Below are positions 1 to 7,187 of a stretch of DNA of 64,000 nucleotides, one piece after another. The stretch covers positions 57,151-121,150 of the forward strand of contig NZ_JAGSOH010000006.1 of the NCBI RefSeq assembly GCF_018139625.1, given 5' to 3'. Each line of letters opens with the position of its first letter. The first letter of the stretch is position 1. The position numbers and the translations under genes are program-made. A model generated the notes under the pieces. The model did not search any database and was not told where the DNA came from. It was given only the letters and a program-made list of their open reading frames with translations. The stretch is from Actinospica acidithermotolerans (GTDB lineage Bacteria; Actinomycetota; Actinomycetes; Streptomycetales; Catenulisporaceae).

Positions 1-149
1 GGGGTGTGCCGCACGGCCCATTCGCGGCCCGGCACGACCAGCACCCGCTCGTGCCCCGCCGCCGCGTAGCCGTGCCCGAGCCGGTCCACCGCGGTGCGCA
101 GGCCGCCCGAGGTGGAGCTGTAGGCGTTCGCGAGTTGGACGATCCTCAC
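1..149 (-). CDS. Glycosyltransferase family 4, N-terminal fragment (runs off the left edge)
   Basis: Only the first 49 or so residues are in the window. Starting at GTG 149-147 the protein begins (M)RIVQLANAYSSTSGGLRTAVD, then has a predicted alpha/beta strand ending LVVPGREW. This is the usual opening of GT-B fold glycosyltransferases of family 4, with the Gly-Gly loop after the first strand and an 'R-V-L-V-V-P-G' second strand. The GTG overlaps the TGA of the upstream deacetylase gene in a GTGA arrangement, so the two are probably translationally coupled. Sugar donor and acceptor cannot be told from this fragment. Confidence 0.75.
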   Translation of the reverse strand, partial: MRIVQLANAYSSTSGGLRTAVDRLGHGYAAAGHERVLVVPGREWAVRHT

Positions 150-985
150 GTCGTGGCCCGGGTCGGCGCCTGCAGGTCCCGCGCGGTACGCGGCAGGCCG
201 AGCGCGGCGGCGTACGTCGTGGGGCGCGCGCCGAGCGCCAGGGCCTCGTCGATCGCGTCGAGCGTCGCGGCGCGCAGGCCGGGCCGGGCGAGGTCGTCGG
301 GGTGCAGCGCGATCCGGAAGGCGCGTCCGTCGCGCGAGAACCGCCGCGCCGTCTCGGTCATCAGCCGCACGCCGATCCGCTCGCCGAATCCGCCAGGCCG
401 GTGGGAGAGGGCGGGGGCGGCGAGCCGCAGCTCGGCGGTCGCGCCGCCGGCCCCGGCGAAGGAGTGCACACCCAGGTGGGTCGAGTAGTACCGCAGGCCA
501 CTGCGACGCAGCGCGCTGACCGACTCGGGGTTGACCAGCCAGCCCGGCGGGTGGAAGCCGACCGGATCGACGCCGACGTCCGCCAGCTCTTCGAGTCCTG
601 CCTTGATCCGCGCGCGGGCCTCGCCCTCGGAGAGGGTGGCGAACTCGGCCGCGCCGCGCGCCATCAGCTGGGCCACGCCGCGGCGCCAGAGCGGGCCCGA
701 GCCGTGCGTGGCGACATGGTAGAAGCCGTGCAGGGCCAGCTCGTGCCCGCGGTCCTGCGCCTCGAGCATGTCCTCGGCCAGCCGCCCGTCCGAGACCAGG
801 CTCGGCCCGCGCCACGGTCCGGGCACGAGCAGCAGCGTCGCCGGGATGCCGCGCGCGTCGAGGGCGTCGAGCCAGCGCGCGGTCTGCGCCGCCGTGCCCG
901 GGGCGATGTCGTGGATCGACACCATCAGCGGCGCGCCGCCTCGCGGCGCGCCGGGTCTGCCGCTGGGTTCCGGACCGGCGGTCAC
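146..985 (-). CDS. DUF2334-type polysaccharide deacetylase family protein
   Basis: A 279-residue protein of the DUF2334 branch of the NodB-like carbohydrate esterases. Visible family features are SIHDIAP near the N-terminus (metal-binding Asp), GHELALHGFYH in the middle (the His-x3-His type metal ligands) and FHPPGW plus ALHPDDL later (substrate-side His and Asp). The GTG at 985 is chosen because it overlaps the stop of the preceding glycosyltransferase (GTGA). An internal ATG at 925, just before VSIHDIAP, is an alternative. It lies between two glycosyltransferases with 4-bp overlaps on both sides, so it probably modifies the same glycan or glycolipid. No signal peptide is seen, suggesting a cytoplasmic substrate. 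Confidence 0.8.
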   Translation of the reverse strand: MTAGPEPSGRPGAPRGGAPLMVSIHDIAPGTAAQTARWLDALDARGIPATLLLVPGPWRGPSLVSDGRLAEDMLEAQDRGHELALHGFYHVATHGSGPLWRRGVAQLMARGAAEFATLSEGEARARIKAGLEELADVGVDPVGFHPPGWLVNPESVSALRRSGLRYYSTHLGVHSFAGAGGATAELRLAAPALSHRPGGFGERIGVRLMTETARRFSRDGRAFRIALHPDDLARPGLRAATLDAIDEALALGARPTTYAAALGLPRTARDLQAPTRATT

Positions 986-2175
986 GCGGCGGCCGCCTTC
1001 TGGCCGTCGCCGCCGAACTCGTAGACCCGGGCGAGCCGGGCCGCGGGGACCGGCAGCTGCGGGCCGCTGCGCGGGGCGTGCTCGCGGCACACCTCGGCGT
1101 AGTGCCGCAGCAGTTCGTCGCCCACCGCGGTCCAGCTGCGGTGCTCGACCGAGAGCCGGCTCGCCGCACCCCACCGGGTGCGCAGCTCCGCGTCCTCGGC
1201 GAGGCGCACCACGCAGGCCCGCAGCGCGTCCATGTCGTTGGGCTCGAACAGCAGGCCGGTCTCCTCGGGCGTGACCAGGTCCACCGGTCCGCCCGCGGCC
1301 GGAGCGACCACCGGCAGCCCGGAGGCCATCGCCTCCTGCACCGCCTGGCAGAACGTCTCGTCAGGGCCCGTGTGCACGAAGACGTCGAGGCTCGCATACG
1401 CCTCGGCGAGCCGCTGCCCGTCCAGGAAGCCGAGGAACGCGGCGTCCGGCAGCATCGAGCGCAGCTTCTTCTCGGCCGGCCCCTCGCCGACCACGACCAG
1501 CTTCACGTTCGGCACGTCGGCCAGGCACGCCAGCAGCTCGACCCGCTTCTCCGAGGCCAGCCGGCCGACGAAGCCGACCAGCACCTCGCCGTTCGGCGCG
1601 AGCTCCCGCCGCAGCGCCTCGCTGCGGCGCGAGGGCTGGAAGCGCTCCGCGTCCACGCCGCGCCGCCACATCGCCAGGCCGGGGAAGCCGCGCTCGTCCA
1701 GCTGCTTGTACGTGGCCGACGAGGGCACCAGCGTGCGCGCGGCCTGCCGGTGCACGTGCCGCAGCCAGGACCAGATCGTCTTGTCTGTCCCGCGGAACCC
1801 GTAGCGCCGGGCGAAGCCGGCCAGGTCCGTCTGGAACACCGCGACGCTCGGCACGCCCATCTTCCGCGCGGCCCGCGCCCCCGCGGCGCCGAGCGCGACC
1901 GGCGAGGCCAGGTGCACGACGTCCGGCGCGAACTCGCGCAGCCGCCGCTCCACCGCCTTCGTCGGCAGGCCGAGCACGAAGGAGTTGTAGCCCGGAAGCC
2001 CGACCCCGGGGACCACCGTCACCGGGAATCCCGCGTACGCCTCGGGACCCGGTCCCGGCGCTATGATCAATGCCTCATGACCCCGCCGCTCCAGGTGCTC
2101 CAGCACCCGGCAGACCGAGTTCGTGACCCCGTTCACCCGGGGCAGGAAGGATTCAGTCACCACTGCTACCCGCAC
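982..2175 (-). CDS. GT4 glycosyltransferase, GDP-mannose-dependent mannosyltransferase-like
   Basis: A complete GT-B glycosyltransferase of about 397 residues. The N-terminus RVAVVTESFLPRVNGVTNSV is highly typical of the MgtA/PimB-like actinobacterial alpha-mannosyltransferases. GFVGRLASEKRVELL opens the nucleotide-sugar domain, and GPDETFCQAVQEAMASGLPVV is the EX7E donor-binding motif. The GTG at 2175 is preferred because homologous families begin there. Upstream in-frame sequence to 2241 is low-complexity and has no ribosome site. Family knowledge suggests transfer of mannose to a glycolipid such as a phosphatidylinositol mannoside or glucuronosyl diacylglycerol; the exact acceptor is inference. 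It heads the deacetylase/glycosyltransferase run towards the left edge. Confidence 0.85.
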   Translation of the reverse strand: MRVAVVTESFLPRVNGVTNSVCRVLEHLERRGHEALIIAPGPGPEAYAGFPVTVVPGVGLPGYNSFVLGLPTKAVERRLREFAPDVVHLASPVALGAAGARAARKMGVPSVAVFQTDLAGFARRYGFRGTDKTIWSWLRHVHRQAARTLVPSSATYKQLDERGFPGLAMWRRGVDAERFQPSRRSEALRRELAPNGEVLVGFVGRLASEKRVELLACLADVPNVKLVVVGEGPAEKKLRSMLPDAAFLGFLDGQRLAEAYASLDVFVHTGPDETFCQAVQEAMASGLPVVAPAAGGPVDLVTPEETGLLFEPNDMDALRACVVRLAEDAELRTRWGAASRLSVEHRSWTAVGDELLRHYAEVCREHAPRSGPQLPVPAARLARVYEFGGDGQKAAAA

Positions 2176-2381
2176 ACCTTCATCGTGCGCAGTTTGGATG
2201 CATCCCCGGCCTCGGCTCCGCGAGAGTTCGGCAAACTGCAAGTGACGTCTCGGTCTCGTCGCACGTCGGGGGCGTCCACAGGATGACCTCGGGCAACCTT
2301 AAACCGCCATGAAGGAGTACGGTCGCGGTCCTTTCGGCGAACTCGGGGTGCGGGCCCGACAGCTGGTCCCGGAGGCCGGAT

Positions 2382-2984
2382 TTGACGCTCGATCAGGGTT
2401 CCGCCGGCGTGCATCCCGCGCTCGCCGGCGTCGTCGCGGAGCTGACGCCCGCCGCCGAGCACGAGACGGACTGGTTCGACGGCGAGATGCCGCTGCGCAT
2501 CACGGCGTACACGGGCGCCGAGGCCACGCCGCGGCTGCCGCTGGAGATCATCTCATCCATCCGCTGCATCGTCCGGGTCGGCGACAGGTACGTGTTCTGC
2601 CAGAACAAGACGAGCCGCCACCCCTGGCCGGGCGGCCGGCGCAACCCGGGGGAGAGCTTCGCCGACACCGCCGTGCGCGAGGTGCACGAGGAGACCGGCT
2701 GGCTGCTGAAGCCGGAGAGCATGCGCCAGCTCGGCTGGCTGCGGCTGCGCCACCTCGGGAGGAATCCCCCAGGCAATCAGGGCCCATACCCCGACTTCCT
2801 GCAGCTCGTGTTCGTCGGCGAGGCCGAGCGTAGGCACGGCGGCCTCGCGGAGGACGCCGACTGGAACGACGTCGACGACTACGAGCTCTCGTCCCGCCTG
2901 GTCACGCTGGACGAGGCGATCGAGCGCACATCGACCGGCATGCACGCGCAGCTGTTCCTGCAGCTGCTCAAGGAGTCGCAGTAG
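2382..2984 (+). CDS. Nudix hydrolase
   Basis: A 200-residue Nudix-fold pyrophosphohydrolase. A full Nudix box lies at residues 85-107, with Gly85, Glu91 and the REVHEETGW core (Arg99, Glu100, Glu103, Glu104) that binds the catalytic metal. The start is a TTG at 2382, six bases after a strong GGAGG; no better ATG is available. The roughly 60 residues before the box contain a beta-rich domain as in larger Nudix proteins. The substrate, some nucleoside diphosphate linked to X, cannot be inferred. Its 3' end overlaps the convergent unknown gene by 17 bp. Confidence 0.85.
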   Translation: MTLDQGSAGVHPALAGVVAELTPAAEHETDWFDGEMPLRITAYTGAEATPRLPLEIISSIRCIVRVGDRYVFCQNKTSRHPWPGGRRNPGESFADTAVREVHEETGWLLKPESMRQLGWLRLRHLGRNPPGNQGPYPDFLQLVFVGEAERRHGGLAEDADWNDVDDYELSSRLVTLDEAIERTSTGMHAQLFLQLLKESQ

Positions 2985-3876
2985 CCGTCGTGGCTTCGGT
3001 GGGCATCGCCGTCGGCGTGACCGCACCGCCGTTCTCCGCCAACCGGATCGCGCTCGCGACGCCCAGGTACGTCGGCCGGCCGACGGCCAGCCGGATCGTC
3101 AGCCCGGCCGCGTCGGCGACCTCGTACAGCGACTGGCCCATGAAGAGCTCGAACCGCCCGACGTCGTCCGCGATCCCGGCCGCGGCACGCAGCCGCGTAT
3201 CCGCCGCGGGCGGCAGGTTCCGCAGGGCGTGCCCGATGGCGCGCCCCTGCTCGCTGAAGAAGTACCGCCGCGTGCACAGCATGCCCTGGTCGAGCCCGGA
3301 AAGCGGCTCGTCGCCCTCGCGCAGCTTGATCACCCGCACGGCGTCGAACAACGGCCGCACGACCTCCACCGCATCAGGCGAGTCGAGCTCGCACAGTTCC
3401 GTCAGCCGAGTTGCCGCCGCCGACACCGCAGCGTCGAGCCCTGCTGCCATCAGCAGATCGCCGAGGTCGTACGGCCCGTCCGTCAACAGGTCGCCCGACT
3501 TCACCGCGTCCCCCGACGCGACCAGCAACCTGCGCCCGTCGAGCGGTCCGTAGATCCACCCGAGCTGCTTGTCTCGGGACTCGCACATCCGGCCGCCCCC
3601 CGCGACGAGCTTGTACGCGCCCGTCGAATACCCGGTTCCCGGCACCGGCTCCGCCGTGTGCAGCAGGCCGCCATCGATGACGTGCACGTACCCGTCCTGC
3701 GGCGCCATCCACGCCGCGCGCTGCGGCACCCGCGCGCACAGCAGGTCGTCCACCGCAGCACGATCATCGGCAGTGCCCACCACCCCGGCGATCCGGCGCG
3801 CCTCGTCCTCGGAACCGAGGGAGTGAGTAAGCAGGCGAATGAGATCCTGCAGGGGCTCGTGGTCGTGGTCAGCCAT
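2968..3876 (-). CDS. Hypothetical protein, about 302 aa, no recognised domain
   Basis: I do not recognise this family. The protein starts MADHDHEPLQDLIRLLTHSL, is soluble (no signal peptide or membrane segment) and acidic, with a mix of helical (LGDLLMAAGLDAAVSAAATRLTELCEL) and strand-rich segments. The C-terminus trails into a Thr/Ala-rich tail. The ATG at 3876 is chosen because a TACGAT hexamer lies exactly 13 bases before it (3889-3884), the arrangement of a leaderless transcript. Longer in-frame starts up to 4122 would overlap the divergent Nudix gene. It is flanked by Nudix genes on both sides but no functional link can be shown. Confidence 0.7.
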   Translation of the reverse strand: MADHDHEPLQDLIRLLTHSLGSEDEARRIAGVVGTADDRAAVDDLLCARVPQRAAWMAPQDGYVHVIDGGLLHTAEPVPGTGYSTGAYKLVAGGGRMCESRDKQLGWIYGPLDGRRLLVASGDAVKSGDLLTDGPYDLGDLLMAAGLDAAVSAAATRLTELCELDSPDAVEVVRPLFDAVRVIKLREGDEPLSGLDQGMLCTRRYFFSEQGRAIGHALRNLPPAADTRLRAAAGIADDVGRFELFMGQSLYEVADAAGLTIRLAVGRPTYLGVASAIRLAENGGAVTPTAMPTEATTATATP

Positions 3877-3919
3877 GACGCTGATCGTACTCATCCGAGA
3901 CCGGGCATACTGATGCCTC

Positions 3920-4429
3920 ATGAGCGACGCGAAGGTGTGGAAGAACCGCATTGCCGGCCGGGTCATCCTGCTCAACGACGAGGACCGCGTACTGCTATTC
4001 GAAGGCTTCGATCCCGCCGAGCCGGACGCGCCGTGGTGGTTCACCCCCGGAGGCGGCGTAGAGCCCGATGAGACGCCCCGGGAGGCCGCCGCCCGGGAAC
4101 TGTTCGAGGAGACCGGACTCACTGTCGCCCCGGACGATCTCGGCGAGCAGGTCTACCAGGACTACGTCGAGTTCTCCTTCGACGGCGTCGCGCTGCACCA
4201 GCACAACCACTTCTTCGCGCTGCGCACCTCGGCGAGCGACATCACGACCACCGGATTCGACGAGATGGAGCAGCGCACCCACCTCGGCCACCGCTGGTGG
4301 AGCGCCGACGAGCTGGCGGCCAGTTCGGTGACGTACTTCCCGGAGGAGCTGGCCGAGCTCCTCGGCCGACTGGTGGACACACAGCAGACCGAGCCCGCCG
4401 AGTCCGTGGAGCGCGCCGAATTCGCGTAG
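3920..4429 (+). CDS. Nudix hydrolase
   Basis: A 169-residue single-domain Nudix hydrolase. The Nudix box occupies residues 45-67, with Gly45, Glu51 and RELFEETGL (Arg59, Glu60, Glu63, Glu64). The conserved WWFTPGGG strand precedes the box, a pattern common in ADP-ribose/coenzyme-type Nudix enzymes of actinomycetes. The ATG at 3920 follows a CATACT element by 8 bases, so a short-leader or leaderless mRNA is possible. It diverges from the unknown gene with a 43-bp gap. The exact substrate is not predictable from sequence. Confidence 0.88.
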   Translation: MSDAKVWKNRIAGRVILLNDEDRVLLFEGFDPAEPDAPWWFTPGGGVEPDETPREAAARELFEETGLTVAPDDLGEQVYQDYVEFSFDGVALHQHNHFFALRTSASDITTTGFDEMEQRTHLGHRWWSADELAASSVTYFPEELAELLGRLVDTQQTEPAESVERAEFA

Positions 4430-4491
4430 CGCACCGAGTGCGCCCGGGGCGCCGCGTCCGCTTAGCCCGCCTCGTCGGCCGAATCCGCCGA

Positions 4492-5529
4492 CTACACCGG
4501 GAGATCCGCGGTAAGCCGCTCCATGATCTGGGCCGCGGGCGCGGCCAGTGCGTGCCGGTGGCCCGTGCCCGCGTAGAGGCTCATGCCGCTCGGGTCGCGC
4601 CGGGCCGCGGCCGCCGCCCGCAGCGGCTTGGTCACCTGGTTCACGGCCGGGTACGCGGCGGGGGCGTCGGCGGCGTGCCGGTCGATGAACGGCGTACGCA
4701 GGGCGCGGGCCCAGCGGCCGGAGAACGCGCGCGTGACCGCGGTCTGCGCGTACGCCCGGTCCACGAGCGCGTCGCGGTAGACCGGGTTGGTGGCCGCTTC
4801 GTGCGCGCGCAGGAACGCGGTGCCGAGCTGGACGGCGTCGGCCACGCCGCCGAGCAGGACGGCGACTTCGGCGGACGTGGAGATGCCGCCGGCCGCGATG
4901 ATCGGGGTCCGCGGAGCCACCTTGCGCACTTCCTGGAGCAGCACGGTCAGCGGCGTGGCCGGCGGCAGGGCGCAGGGGTCGAAGACTCCGCGGTGGCCGC
5001 CCGCCTCCGTGCCCTGGACGCAGAGCGCGTCGACCCCGGTCGCGACGGCCAGCCGCGCCTCGTCCGCATTGGTGACCGTGCCGATCGTGTACGTACCCAC
5101 GCTCCTGAGCCGCGCCAGGACATCCGACGTGGGCAGCCCGAAGGTGAAGGAGACGACGGGCACCGGCTCCGCCATGAGCAGATGGACCTTCTCGGCCCAG
5201 AAGTCGGTGTCCGCGAAGTCGGGCTCGGGCAGGTGGACCCCGGCCGCGGCCGCCTCGGGGAGCAGCGCCTCGCGGTACGCCGCGACCGCGTACGGCTGCG
5301 CGACCGGCTGCGGAACGAACACGTTCACGCCGAACAGCGCCCCGTCGCCCGCCAGCTTCCGCACCTGCTCGATCTGCGCGCGCACGGCCTCGGGCGTCAG
5401 ATAGCCGGCCGCGAGGAAGCCGAGGCCGCCGGCCCAGCCGACCGCCGCGGCGAGCTCCGGGGTCGTCGGCCCCCCAGCCATCGGGGCCTGGACGATACGG
5501 AATCGCAGGTCAGCGAGCTGGAAGGGCAT
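4492..5529 (-). CDS. Nitronate monooxygenase family flavoprotein
   Basis: A 345-residue TIM-barrel FMN enzyme of the nitronate monooxygenase (2-nitropropane dioxygenase) family. It begins FRIVQAPMAGGPTTPELAAAV, the typical FMN-side first strand. It carries QGTEAGGHRG, with the catalytic His of class I enzymes, then IIAAGGIST and the ADAVQLGTAFL phosphate-binding loop of FMN. Family role: oxidative removal of toxic alkyl nitronates such as propionate-3-nitronate. A GAAAGGA ribosome site lies before the ATG. It stands alone between a convergent Nudix gene and a divergent riboswitch region, so its role is probably detoxification. Confidence 0.88.
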   Translation of the reverse strand: MPFQLADLRFRIVQAPMAGGPTTPELAAAVGWAGGLGFLAAGYLTPEAVRAQIEQVRKLAGDGALFGVNVFVPQPVAQPYAVAAYREALLPEAAAAGVHLPEPDFADTDFWAEKVHLLMAEPVPVVSFTFGLPTSDVLARLRSVGTYTIGTVTNADEARLAVATGVDALCVQGTEAGGHRGVFDPCALPPATPLTVLLQEVRKVAPRTPIIAAGGISTSAEVAVLLGGVADAVQLGTAFLRAHEAATNPVYRDALVDRAYAQTAVTRAFSGRWARALRTPFIDRHAADAPAAYPAVNQVTKPLRAAAAARRDPSGMSLYAGTGHRHALAAPAAQIMERLTADLPV

Positions 5530-5710
5530 CAGGTTTCCTTTCGTCGGCTCGGCCTCAGCCTACCCGGCCGCGTTCGGCCGCCGGCTGTCGGCGGGCTGTC
5601 GGCGGCCTCTCGGCGGTCGGTCCCGCGGCGGCCCGGGTGATCTCAGAGCTGATCGACGGGTCGGCGAACGGGCCCGGATCTTGGGGCGGGACTGCTACCA
5701 TGAGGCCAAG

Positions 5711-5820
5711 CGAAGGGGAGTAGCCCGTCGCCGGGATGTCGACATACTGGCCTTGCGGACCACGGTCCTCGGCCCGGCACTCGGGGCGACCGAGGAATCG
5801 GGCGCTGGGCGAGACCTTCG
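5711..5820 (+). promoter_or_regulatory. yybP-ykoY-type (manganese) riboswitch
   Basis: This fills most of the 378-bp gene-free stretch 5530-5907. The aptamer hallmarks are visible: CGAAGG (5711-5716) pairs with CCTTCG (5815-5820) to form P1. GGGGAGTAG (5715-5723) is the invariant first internal loop. GCGAGA (5809-5814) directly before the closing CCTTCG matches the 3' conserved loop. A TACCAT -10-like hexamer at 5696-5701 would start the RNA close to the aptamer. The downstream gene encodes a TMEM165/GDT1 exporter, a classic target of this Mn2+-sensing class. About 85 nt remain between the aptamer and the start codon for an expression platform. Confidence 0.85.
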
Positions 5821-5907
5821 GCAAGCAGCCATGTCCGCTGCCGTTGCCGAAGCTCCCCGGAAATCCGAGGCCTTCGGGGCGGCCCGTCCGAAGGGTGATC
5901 CGAGCCC

Positions 5908-6498
5908 GTGAGCCTCCTCGTCATCGGCACAGTGTTCGTCCTGGTCTTCCTCGCCGAACTCCCCGACAAGACCGCGCTGGCCAGTCTCGTCCTCGGCACG
6001 CGCTACCGGCCGATATACGTGTTCGTCGGTGCCGCCGCCGCCTTCGTCGTACATGTGGCCCTCGCCATCGTGGCAGGACGGCTCCTCGCATTGCTGCCGC
6101 ACCGCGCGCTCGAAGCCGTGGTCGCCGGCCTGTTCATCATCGGCGCGGTCCTGCTGCTGCGCGGCCGGCACGAGGAGGAGGAAGAGGACCTGGACATCAA
6201 GGAGGGCACCGAGCCGACGTTCCTCCGCGTCTCCTCGACGGCGTTCCTGGTGATCCTGGTCGCGGAGTTCGGCGACCTCACCCAGATCCTCACCGCCAAC
6301 CTGGCCGCGCGCTACCACGACTTCCTGCCCTCGGTCGCCATCGGCGCGGTGCTCGGCCTGTGGGCCGTCGCCGGGCTCGCGATCGTCGGCGGGCGCAGCC
6401 TGCTCCGGGTCGTGCCGCTGGCGGTCGTCACCCGTATCGCCGCAGCGATCATGCTCGTTCTCGCCGGGTTCAGCCTCTACAGCGCGATCCGGGGCTAG
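5908..6498 (+). CDS. TMEM165/GDT1 (UPF0016) family cation transporter
   Basis: A 196-residue membrane protein made of two homologous halves, each carrying the family signature: ELPDKTALASLVLGTRY near residue 13 and EFGDLTQILTANLAARY near residue 117 (E-x-G-D-K/R-T/S type motif). About six or seven hydrophobic helices are split by an acidic cytosolic loop (EEEEEDLDIKEG). Family members export Mn2+ or Ca2+. The upstream manganese riboswitch strongly supports Mn2+ efflux when the metal is in excess. The GTG at 5908 is chosen because the protein starts directly in the first helix and AAGGGTG lies 10 bases upstream. Confidence 0.9.
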   Translation: MSLLVIGTVFVLVFLAELPDKTALASLVLGTRYRPIYVFVGAAAAFVVHVALAIVAGRLLALLPHRALEAVVAGLFIIGAVLLLRGRHEEEEEDLDIKEGTEPTFLRVSSTAFLVILVAEFGDLTQILTANLAARYHDFLPSVAIGAVLGLWAVAGLAIVGGRSLLRVVPLAVVTRIAAAIMLVLAGFSLYSAIRG

Positions 6499-6583
6499 GC
6501 TCGGGAGGGAACCCGTCGACCGAAGCCGACGCACACGTCGGTCCGCGTCGGCCCGAAAGGCACGCAGAGGCACGGAGGCTCGC

Positions 6584-7144
6584 ATGGGCGCGCTGGTCGT
6601 GATCGTCATCGGCGTCTCCGGGAGCGGCAAGAGCACGGTCGGGCGAGCACTCGCCGAGGCCCTGTCCGTGCCGTTCCTCGACGGGGACGACCTGCACACC
6701 GCCGCGAACATCGCGAAGATGACCGAGGGTAAGCCCCTCGACGACGAGGACCGGCTCCCGTGGCTCGCCTCCCTCGCCGCCCGGATCGGCGAGATGGCGG
6801 CGGCCGACGGCGGCGTCGTCGCCTGCTCCGCGCTCAAACGCAAGTACCGCGACGCGCTGTTCGCCGCCGCGCCGACGGTCCGCTTCCTGCAGCTCTCGCT
6901 CGACCCGGACGACGCCCTGGAAAGAGTGACCGCGCGCGTCGACCACTTCATGCCCGCCGCGCTCGTGGAGAGCCAGTTCTGCGACTACGAGCCCTTGCAG
7001 CGCGGCGAGCCCGGGATAGTCGTCGACGCGCTGCGCGATCTGGCCGACAAGGTCGAGGCCTTCGAGGACTACCTGGCGTCACCCGCGCGGCGGAGCCCGG
7101 AGAGCGACGGCGCGCAGCGCCCCGCCAGGCTGAACCGAGACTGA
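6584..7144 (+). CDS. gntK: Gluconokinase
   Basis: Phosphorylates D-gluconate to 6-phosphogluconate in the cytoplasm. The 186-residue protein has a P-loop GVSGSGKST at residues 10-18. It also has the GntK family sequences LDGDDLH, NIAKMTEGKPLDDEDRLPWL, ACSALKRKYRD and HFMPAALVESQF. Length and motifs match thermosensitive/thermoresistant gluconokinases closely. A GGAGG ribosome site precedes the ATG. It is followed after 43 bp by a Zwf-like dehydrogenase in the same orientation, so the two probably act together in glucose or gluconate oxidation feeding the pentose phosphate pathway. Confidence 0.93.
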   Translation: MGALVVIVIGVSGSGKSTVGRALAEALSVPFLDGDDLHTAANIAKMTEGKPLDDEDRLPWLASLAARIGEMAAADGGVVACSALKRKYRDALFAAAPTVRFLQLSLDPDDALERVTARVDHFMPAALVESQFCDYEPLQRGEPGIVVDALRDLADKVEAFEDYLASPARRSPESDGAQRPARLNRD

Positions 7145-7187
7145 TCGACACCGACCGGGACCGGCGCCCGGGGAGAGCGAGCACGCG

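Noticed and set aside
4297..5640. Plus-strand open frame of 447 codons opposite nitronate monooxygenase
   Set aside because: Translation is low-complexity Arg/Gly/Val; the minus strand encodes a complete FMN enzyme.
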